Below are positions 1 to 5,928 of a stretch of DNA of 9,326 nt, piece after piece. The DNA comes from DATKWS01 sp035529435 (lineage in GTDB: Bacteria > Krumholzibacteriota > Krumholzibacteriia > Krumholzibacteriales > Krumholzibacteriaceae): NCBI GenBank assembly GCA_035529435.1, contig DATKWS010000080.1, forward strand, positions 1-9,326, written 5' to 3'. Positions within the stretch are counted from its first letter, which is position 1, and the number at the start of each line of letters is the position of its first letter. Under the pieces are notes generated by a model. It did not search any database and was not told the DNA's origin. It saw nothing but the letters and a program-made list of their open reading frames with translations. Made by a program: the position numbers and the translations under genes.

Positions 1-953
1 AACCGCAGATCCAGGTGATCGCCGACCGGGACGCCTGCGCGCGCTTCGGTGTCGACGTCGGTGAAATACTCGAGCACGTCGAGGTCGCCATCGGCGGCGC
101 GGTGATAGACCACGTCTATCTCAATACACGGCGCTTCGGCATCCACGTACGGTACCAGGAACAATATCGCGACGATCCGGAGGCGGTGCGAAACCTCCTC
201 GTCCACGCGGAGGACGGTACGCTCGTTCCCCTTCGGCAGGTCGCCGGGGTGAGGCGCGTCAGCGGCCCCGTCCAGATCAACCGGGAAAACAACCAGCGCC
301 GGTGGATCGTGCAGGGAAACGTGCGCGGGCGGGATCTCGGATCGGTCGTCGATGATATAAAGACAATCGTCGGGGAAAAGGTCACCCTCCCGCCGGGCAC
401 CTCCCTGGAATACGGAGGACAGTTCGAGAATCAGCAGCGTGCGATGGCCCGATTGTCGCTCATCGTCCCGATCGTGGTCGTTCTCGTCTTTTTTCTCCTG
501 AGCATGGCGTTCGGGTCGCTGCGGAAAGCGATGCTCATCTTTCTTACGTTGCCACTGGCGCTCTCCGGCGGCGTGTTCGGGCTTCTGCTCATGCGGGAGT
601 ACCTCTCCGTGCCGGCGGCGGTCGGATTCATCGCGCTGTTCGGTATCGGCGTGCAGAACGGAGTCGTCCTCGTGAGTTGTATAAACCGGCTCGTGGAAGG
701 CGGTACCGGATTGAGGGAGGCGGTTATCCAGGGTGCGATGCTCCGCATGCGCCCGGTTCTCATGACGACACTGACGACCGTCTTCGGGTTGCTGCCCCTC
801 CTCCTCGCACGGGGCATAGGATCGGAGGTCCAGCGTCCCCTCGCAACCGTCGTGATCTTCGGGTTGATCTCGGCGACCTTTTTTACGCTCTTTGTGATTC
901 CCGCGGCGTACGAGTGGTTCGAGGACAGACGTGATGCGGCGTGCGCGTCATGA
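1..953 (+). CDS. czcA: Heavy-metal efflux RND transporter, CzcA/CusA family (C-terminal part, 5' end outside window)
   Basis: This is the C-terminal 316 residues of an inner-membrane, proton-driven RND pump that exports metal cations through a periplasmic adaptor and an outer-membrane channel. The reading frame is open from the first bases (codons from position 3), so the start lies upstream; family members have about 1,040 residues. Visible parts are the end of the periplasmic porter/docking domain, including a PLRQVAGV-type segment and the family signature GGQFENQQRAM, followed by five membrane segments corresponding to TM8-TM12. The segments include LSVPAAVGFIALFGIGVQNG and the conserved EVQRPLATVVIFGL near the end. 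The protein stops about ten residues after TM12 and lacks the charged tail some homologues have. The TM4 proton-relay acids and the metal-binding methionines are not in the window, so Cu/Ag cannot be told from Co/Zn/Cd/Ni; the symbol names the family only. It converges on the sppA-like gene. Confidence 0.93.
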   Translation, partial: PQIQVIADRDACARFGVDVGEILEHVEVAIGGAVIDHVYLNTRRFGIHVRYQEQYRDDPEAVRNLLVHAEDGTLVPLRQVAGVRRVSGPVQINRENNQRRWIVQGNVRGRDLGSVVDDIKTIVGEKVTLPPGTSLEYGGQFENQQRAMARLSLIVPIVVVLVFFLLSMAFGSLRKAMLIFLTLPLALSGGVFGLLLMREYLSVPAAVGFIALFGIGVQNGVVLVSCINRLVEGGTGLREAVIQGAMLRMRPVLMTTLTTVFGLLPLLLARGIGSEVQRPLATVVIFGLISATFFTLFVIPAAYEWFEDRRDAACAS

Positions 954-985
954 ACACTTTGGTGATACGGGTGCGCCGTCGAATT

Positions 986-3454
986 TTAAAAGACGTACTG
1001 CGTCTCGTCGAAGCAGTTTTCCCCGCGATCCAAAAAGACCCGCAGCGCACGGACGATGCCGATCGGTGACCTGTCATCCAGCCCGTGCCAGAAGGGTGGA
1101 AACGCCCGGAAGTAGACCGTGCGGTAGTCGTCGGCGATCCCGGCCTGCGAGGCGGCGTACTCGACGGCGTCCTTCAACCCGCCGAGGCGGTCGACGAGAT
1201 CGAGGCCGAGCGCCTGTGTGCCGAAATAGATCCGTCCCTCGGCGATCTCACGCACCCGGTCGGGATCGATGCCGCGGCCGGCGGCGACATTCTCGATGAA
1301 ATAATCGTACATCCTCTCGATATGCGCGCCGAGGAGCTCCATCTCCTCATCCGTCATGTTGCGGCGCGCCGACCAGGCGTCGGCGTACTTGCCCGCCTTG
1401 TAGACCTCGTTGGTGACACCGATCCGTTCGTACAGCCGCTGGATCACGGGCTTCGCAGCCACGACGCCGATGCTTCCCGTTATGGTGAAGGGATCGGCGA
1501 ATATCGCATCACCGTACATCGATATCCAGTACCCGCCGGAGCCGGCGACGTTGCCCATCGAGATGATCACCGGAATCTTCCGTTCCTTCTGAATCCGCCT
1601 GAGCTCGTTCAGTATCTCGTCGCTGGCAAGCGCCGAACCGCCGCCACTGTCAATCCTGAAGAGGATCGCTTTGACTCCGGGATACGCGGAAGCGGCCTTG
1701 AGCTGATCCACGACCGTTTCGGAGCCCATCGTCCTGTCGCCCGTCAGAAAGCCCCGCTTGCTCGTGCCGGGCTTGATGCTCCCGTACGCACCCACGATGG
1801 CGACGGCCGGCGGCGGCGTCCAGCGTTCGTCCCAGTACCGCCTCCGGGTGAACGGCGCCGTTTCGAGCTTCTCGGGGTCGTCGGCGCCGAGGAGTTTTCC
1901 GAGCTCCTCTTTTCCCGTCTCCTCCCATCCGATCACGTCGACGAGCCCCTCGGCGACCGCGTCGTCCGGCGAGAAGATGCGCCCGTCGGCCAGCTCGCGC
2001 ATCCTCGACCGGTCGATTCCGCGCCCGTCGGCGATCGTCTCGATGAGGAGCCGGTACGATTCGTTGACGAGGGAGTAGAGCTCCTCCTCCTGGGCCGCCG
2101 TCGTCGTGTCGGTGTAGGGGGTGTGAAAGGTCGACTTGTACCGTCCCGCCGTGTAGAAATCCCAGTCGACCCCCAGCTTGGCGAACAGCCGCTTCATCCG
2201 GTTGATTTCGAGCGAGACGCCGAGCATTCCGATGGTGGCCTCGAACGGCGCCACGACGCGATCGGCCGCGGACGCGAGGTACAGCTCCGAGGCGGTGGCG
2301 TCGTTCTTGAGATAGGCGACCACCGGTTTGCCCGATTCCCTGACCCGCCGCACCGCCTCGCGTATCTCGTAGAGGTTCCCGTCAACGGGACCGATGAAGG
2401 CGCCCTTCAGCGATCCGATCTTGAGGAGGAGTCCCGTCACGTCCTTATCGGCACGGACGCTCTCGAGATCGCGCAGGATACGGTGCAGGTCACCCGCCTC
2501 GCTTCCCATCAGGGTAAAACCGCTCCCCTCGTCGAGGAAGGCGCCGCTCACGGTGACCTCGGCATGCCGCTTCCGGTGAAGGAGGGCATCCCTGACGAAT
2601 GCGCCGCGCCTCTCGATGGCGAAGCTGTTCCGGCTGTAGTCGGCGTTCCCTTCGACGCGCGATCGTGTCGAGGGCCGGAAATTCCATGATCCGAGCGCGA
2701 CGGCGATACCGCCGGTCCATTCCTCGTACGGATCGTCCCCGCCCAGTGAGAGATCGCGCATATAGGCGCCGAAGAACTCGATCCCCGGCACGATCGACAG
2801 GCGGCCGCCGGCCATCCACCCCGGTTTTACCCCATCGGCGAAGTTCCCCTGGGCGGAGAGGGTGGCGCGCTCGGTGAGGGGGCGTATCGAGACGCCGCCG
2901 GTGAACGAATCCTCGAGGCGCCCTCCCAGAAAGCGCGGGCGGTTGGTATTCTTCCAGACGCCGCCGAGTGAGAGGTACCGGTGAGGCCTCAGGAGAAATC
3001 CGAGATCGACGGCGAACGGCGACCGGTCCGGGCCGGGAAAATCGGTGTTGTGCCACCGCAGCGTCGTGCCGATCTTGAGATGGTGCACGATCTCACCCGC
3101 CAGGCCGAGAAAGTACGAATTCGCTTTGTAATCTTCCGTGTCGAACCGTGAGTACCCGAACCCCAGCCCGGGTAACGAGAGGGAGGATGTCAGCTCGGTC
3201 AACCGGTCGTATCCGTAGGTGCCGCTCACGAGGTATGAAGGGAGCTTCGCCGCACCGAGCCCCGCCGGATTGACGAAGAGCGCCGCCGCATCGTCCACAT
3301 CGGCGACGAACCGGTACGTGAAGAACCCGCTCCGCAGCGGCGGTGTCAGCGGCCTGAGGGAATCGGCCGCTGCCGCGGTCCGGGCGTATATGACGGCCGG
3401 CAGTACAAGTACGGTTACGAGGGCGAGGGCAACAACGATTCGGTCGATTTTCAC
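986..3454 (-). CDS. sppA: SppA-type serine protease (S49) with N-terminal outer-membrane beta-barrel-like domain
   Basis: This encodes an 822-residue protein. SppA peptidases degrade cleaved signal peptides and other short peptides at the membrane with a Ser/Lys dyad. Residues 1-30 form a signal peptide (KIDR, a hydrophobic core, then ARTAAAA). Residues 35-260 start with FVADVDDAAALFVNPAGLG, typical of PorV/FadL-like barrel proteins, and continue as alternating amphipathic strands with glycine-rich turns. Residues 300-820 hold the two tandem S49 domains of long-form SppA. Lys440 (in AGRYKST) aligns with the catalytic lysine of the first domain and Ser639 (in NVAGSGGYW) is the nucleophile in the second. 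Their spacing of 199 matches the roughly 200 of E. coli SppA (K209/S409). DSGGGSALASDE at 602-613 is a further S49 hallmark. The GTG start was chosen because AAGGAGG lies six bases upstream; an ATG 75 bases further upstream precedes the probable promoter. What is unusual is the barrel fusion, since ordinary SppA is anchored in the inner membrane. Confidence 0.92.
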   Translation of the reverse strand: MKIDRIVVALALVTVLVLPAVIYARTAAAADSLRPLTPPLRSGFFTYRFVADVDDAAALFVNPAGLGAAKLPSYLVSGTYGYDRLTELTSSLSLPGLGFGYSRFDTEDYKANSYFLGLAGEIVHHLKIGTTLRWHNTDFPGPDRSPFAVDLGFLLRPHRYLSLGGVWKNTNRPRFLGGRLEDSFTGGVSIRPLTERATLSAQGNFADGVKPGWMAGGRLSIVPGIEFFGAYMRDLSLGGDDPYEEWTGGIAVALGSWNFRPSTRSRVEGNADYSRNSFAIERRGAFVRDALLHRKRHAEVTVSGAFLDEGSGFTLMGSEAGDLHRILRDLESVRADKDVTGLLLKIGSLKGAFIGPVDGNLYEIREAVRRVRESGKPVVAYLKNDATASELYLASAADRVVAPFEATIGMLGVSLEINRMKRLFAKLGVDWDFYTAGRYKSTFHTPYTDTTTAAQEEELYSLVNESYRLLIETIADGRGIDRSRMRELADGRIFSPDDAVAEGLVDVIGWEETGKEELGKLLGADDPEKLETAPFTRRRYWDERWTPPPAVAIVGAYGSIKPGTSKRGFLTGDRTMGSETVVDQLKAASAYPGVKAILFRIDSGGGSALASDEILNELRRIQKERKIPVIISMGNVAGSGGYWISMYGDAIFADPFTITGSIGVVAAKPVIQRLYERIGVTNEVYKAGKYADAWSARRNMTDEEMELLGAHIERMYDYFIENVAAGRGIDPDRVREIAEGRIYFGTQALGLDLVDRLGGLKDAVEYAASQAGIADDYRTVYFRAFPPFWHGLDDRSPIGIVRALRVFLDRGENCFDETQYVF

Positions 3455-3460
3455 GGTAAT

Positions 3461-3467
3461 CCTCCTT
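3461..3467 (-). promoter_or_regulatory. Shine-Dalgarno site of the sppA-like gene (AAGGAGG)
   Basis: A perfect AAGGAGG on the minus strand, separated by six bases (ATTACC) from a GTG. It fixes the start at 3454 rather than at the in-frame ATG at 3529, and the resulting protein begins with a normal signal peptide. Confidence 0.9.
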
Positions 3468-3487
3468 TTTGATTTTATACGGTGCGG

Positions 3488-3496
3488 AGTATACCA
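3488..3496 (-). promoter_or_regulatory. Putative extended -10 promoter of the sppA-like gene
   Basis: The minus strand reads TGGTATACT, an extended -10 (TGn followed by TATACT). Transcription would start near 3481 and give a leader of about 27 bases before the GTG. No good -35 lies 17 bases upstream, as is usual for extended -10 promoters. A second perfect TATAAT on the same strand at 3533-3538 also lacks a recognisable -35 and may be an alternative. The assignment rests on consensus matching only. Confidence 0.5.
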
Positions 3497-3676
3497 GTGT
3501 TGCCCGATGAAATAAAGATCAAGAAGCATTTAATTATATGAAGGGGGACGGCCACGGCCGGCAGCATCGCGCAATCTCTTCGGTGAGCAGGGCGCCCGAG
3601 AGTCGACCACAGTGTCAGGGCTAGATACTCGTCAACACCGGCGCCCCGCTCAATCTATATACACTGGCTCCGTATT

Positions 3677-3705
3677 CGCGGGGACCGGCCGTCGTCGTCC
3701 CCGCG
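3677..3705. repeat. Inverted repeat, 9-bp GC-rich stem, 11-base loop
   Basis: CGCGGGGAC (3677-3685) pairs perfectly with GTCCCCGCG (3697-3705). There is no T-tract on the 3' side on either strand, so it does not meet the pattern of a Rho-independent terminator. It could be part of a structured transcript, a 3' stabilising hairpin of the upstream minus-strand unit, or a protein-binding dyad. Confidence 0.6.
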
Positions 3706-3719
3706 CGCCCTTCGCAATT

Positions 3720-3731
3720 GCCGTATACGGC
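3720..3731. repeat. 12-bp perfect palindrome GCCGTATACGGC
   Basis: A fully self-complementary 12-mer in non-coding DNA, 14 bases from the GC hairpin at 3677-3705. Perfect dyads of this length often bind dimeric regulators, but its distance of about 265 bases from the sppA start makes a direct operator role for that gene uncertain. Confidence 0.55.
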
Positions 3732-3834
3732 GTGTCATGGCGGATTCACATCCGCGCACGCTCCCATTGAATAGTACACCGGGCGGTGGAAAAAAGTTTC
3801 TCCATTTGTTGCGGCATGCCGTCGCCGCGCTCGC

Positions 3835-5928
3835 TCAGCGCAGGAGCACGAGCTTTCGCGTGCAATCGACACCGGACGATGTAAGATGGGAGAAATAGAT
3901 GCCCGATGCGACCGGATTGTTGTCGTCGCCGTCCCCGGACCATACGATGGCGAGTGGATCGCCGCCCACGTATTCACTCTCGAGCAAGCGTTTCACCAGT
4001 GCCCCGTTCGCGTCGTAGATGGCGAGTGAAACGATTGCGGGGCCGGGCAGATCGATGACGATGGTGGTCGCCGCGTTGAATGGATTGGGAAAGTTCCAGA
4101 GGCGTGCGGTCGGCTCCATCGCTCCGGGGATCAGCGTATCTATGTCTCCCGCGTATCCGTACGTGAGATAGGTGGTCGCTTCGTTCACCATGCTCGTCCA
4201 GATCACCTCGAGTGGACCGCTCTCCGTGACGCGCTTCAGGATCGGGTGTACCCGCCCGCCGTCGTCCCCCGAAATCCGCGCCCCGTCCCAGTTCGTGCCG
4301 TCGCCGGTACGGAGCAGCATGATCCTCGAGCTCTCGCAGAGATGATTGCTCTGGTAATACAGGCCTTCCCCCTCGAAGTAGGCGACCGCCACGTACAGGT
4401 GACCGCCCATGGCGATCGAGGATGGGTGGTACTTGCTGTACGAGGGATCCCCGATTTCACGCACCACGCCGCCGTGCCGGTGCATCAGGGCCCAGTAACT
4501 CCCCCCCGACGAATCCCGCCGGTCGATAAAAAAGATGTGGGGTTCGCCCGCCGAATCGATACAGGCGGAAGCGGTGATGAGCTTGTATTCACGGCCGGTG
4601 CGCACGGAGCCCTCGATCGCCTCCGTGGAGGAGAGGTCGACGCAGTTCACGACGACCGGTACGGCTTCACCGCCGGGCGGATTCGTCAAGGCCAGCGGCG
4701 GACCGGCGAGGGCGCCGTCGACCCATGCGCGATAGCACCGCTGGGAGCAGTAGAGCTTGAGCCGCACGGAGCGCTCGGCCATCGGTTCGTAGGTGCCGGT
4801 CGTGTCGACCGAGGGACCGTTGCTCATCGTGAGGTAGCCGTCGGGGGTGAGGCGGACGGTGCCGTACACGCTCGCGTCGTCTCCGAACGTTATCGCCGCT
4901 TCCGTGTAATTCGCCGTCCGGACCGTGAATTCGATGAATGAACCGTCGAGGGCGAGATCGCCGAACCGGGCGGTCGCCTGGGTCCCCGACAGATCCCGGA
5001 CCGCCGTGCAATCTCCGTCTCCGAGCACCACGGGAAATGCCCGCCGGTCTCCATCGTAGTCAAGGGGGATGCCGACGGGATTCCCGTCGAGATCCGTGAA
5101 TGAATTTCCGTCACGGGTGCATATCACCGCCAGTCCCTCACGGATCGAGGGGGAGACCCCGGTGATCGGATAGCTGATCAGGGCATCGCGCATATCGAAG
5201 ATGAAACATGCCCTGCCGTCCATCAGGAATGCGCCGAGCGGCATCGGTATGAACATGCTCGATTTTTTCGTGATCCTCCTGAGACGCCACGCGCCCGGCA
5301 TGCTCACCGGTGCCGTTCTATCCCTGACCGCAAGAAAGAGTTCGGCGCCGTACGAATCACCCTCGCGGAACACGAGAAAAATCCTGTCCCCGATGATGAT
5401 CGGCACCGGATAGGTCGCGCTCCGGCCGACCTCCTCGATGTAGATACCCCGCCAGCCGGTCCAGTCGAGCGGTATCCGCGAGCGAAGGTAGTGGACGGCA
5501 TCCGGCCGCGCGCCGAAAAAGATGTGCAGATATCCCTCGCGGTCGATGAGAACGGATGGATTTATGTGATCGTTCCAGCCGGGTGCAACGAAGGCCGGGG
5601 ATGAGAGTGTTCCCGTTCGATGGTCGAACGTCTTCATGAAGACGTTGAAGTGCCGGTCCGTGTATGCGAAGTATGTCGTTCCGTTCCGGTGCACGAGCGC
5701 GGAACGTTCACCGTAGAACGCGGTGAAAGGCTGCAGGGGGGCGAGCTCGGCGACGGGAATCACGCTGATCGTTTCGGGCGCGGCCGGCCGGCCCGCTGGC
5801 GCGGGCGCGCCGGGAGTGCCCGGCACGCCCACCGCCGCGAGTATTGCGATGAGAAACGCGGCTATTGCCGGCAGCGCTACGCGTTTTTCTTCGCCATCCA
5901 GCCGGCGTATTCCTTGATCGATTTCCAC
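3835..5928 (-). CDS. Secreted BNR_4-type beta-propeller protein with probable jelly-roll insert and FlgD/Por-secretion-like C-terminal tail
   Basis: The 697-residue product has a basic N-terminus, a hydrophobic stretch (19-34) and a Pro/Gly/Ala linker (35-52), so it is probably exported. Residues 70-300 resemble BNR_4 (sialidase-like propeller) proteins: RSALVHRNGTTYFAYTDRHFNV, then GWNDHINPSVLIDREGYLHIFFG, and an Asp-box-like TRDGNSF at 271-277. Residues 320-432 do not fit the propeller; their short beta strands, ending in RLKLYCSQRCYRAWVDG, suggest a LamG/concanavalin-like jelly roll, an inference. Propeller blades resume at 450-595 (DSAGEPHIFFIDRRD, Asp-box-like TGDGTNW at 541-547). Residues 611-697, from NFPNPFNAATT to RKLVLLR, match the FlgD-Ig/type IX sorting-tail style. 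BNR_4 relatives include glycan-binding proteins and polysaccharide lyases; the substrate and any catalysis are unknown. The chosen GTG has GAGG four bases upstream; an in-frame CTG at 5901 is a weaker alternative. It follows the transketolase gene with overlap and is probably co-transcribed. Confidence 0.85.
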   Translation of the reverse strand: MEIDQGIRRLDGEEKRVALPAIAAFLIAILAAVGVPGTPGAPAPAGRPAAPETISVIPVAELAPLQPFTAFYGERSALVHRNGTTYFAYTDRHFNVFMKTFDHRTGTLSSPAFVAPGWNDHINPSVLIDREGYLHIFFGARPDAVHYLRSRIPLDWTGWRGIYIEEVGRSATYPVPIIIGDRIFLVFREGDSYGAELFLAVRDRTAPVSMPGAWRLRRITKKSSMFIPMPLGAFLMDGRACFIFDMRDALISYPITGVSPSIREGLAVICTRDGNSFTDLDGNPVGIPLDYDGDRRAFPVVLGDGDCTAVRDLSGTQATARFGDLALDGSFIEFTVRTANYTEAAITFGDDASVYGTVRLTPDGYLTMSNGPSVDTTGTYEPMAERSVRLKLYCSQRCYRAWVDGALAGPPLALTNPPGGEAVPVVVNCVDLSSTEAIEGSVRTGREYKLITASACIDSAGEPHIFFIDRRDSSGGSYWALMHRHGGVVREIGDPSYSKYHPSSIAMGGHLYVAVAYFEGEGLYYQSNHLCESSRIMLLRTGDGTNWDGARISGDDGGRVHPILKRVTESGPLEVIWTSMVNEATTYLTYGYAGDIDTLIPGAMEPTARLWNFPNPFNAATTIVIDLPGPAIVSLAIYDANGALVKRLLESEYVGGDPLAIVWSGDGDDNNPVASGIYFSHLTSSGVDCTRKLVLLR

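Larger units (their letters stand above)
3455..3834. other. Intergenic region upstream of the sppA-like gene, palindrome-rich, no convincing gene
   Basis: About 380 bases separate the sppA-like start from the stop codon of the propeller gene; both genes are on the minus strand. The sppA end holds the ribosome-binding site and putative -10. The middle holds a 9-bp GC hairpin and a 12-bp perfect palindrome (listed separately). Short open frames running into the propeller gene (3735-3977 and 3746-3943) are out-of-frame overlaps without ribosome-binding sites. Near 3788-3793 the minus strand has a run of six T after the propeller gene, but the nearest stem (GCGGC/GCCGC, about 3809-3826) lies too far upstream for a clear intrinsic terminator. 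No tRNA-like fold was recognised. Confidence 0.7.

Noticed and set aside
954..995. Bidirectional terminator between the converging pump and sppA-like genes (CGTC...GACG around TTTTAAAA).
   Set aside because: The stem is only four base pairs with an AT centre and no usable loop; it is too weak to call.
1085..2689. A 534-codon open frame on the plus strand opposite the sppA-like gene.
   Set aside because: It is the mirror of a high-GC coding region, its translation is low-complexity and rich in Arg/Gly/Glu/Pro/Val, it matches no family, and the minus strand holds a complete SppA with catalytic residues.
3788..3834. Rho-independent terminator after the propeller gene.
   Set aside because: A T-run (TTTTTT) is present on the minus strand, but the nearest stem (GCGGC/GCCGC) ends about 16 bases before it, so stem and tract are not adjacent.
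3735..3977. Small open frames on the minus strand crossing the 3' end of the propeller gene.
   Set aside because: They overlap a well-supported coding region in other frames, have no clear ribosome-binding site and resemble no known protein.
5880..5894. Possible -1 frameshift site (AAGAAAAAC) that would fuse transketolase to the propeller protein.
   Set aside because: The heptamer G AAA AAC does not fit the slippery consensus well, no stimulating hairpin was evident, and a fusion would bury a signal peptide behind a cytosolic enzyme.
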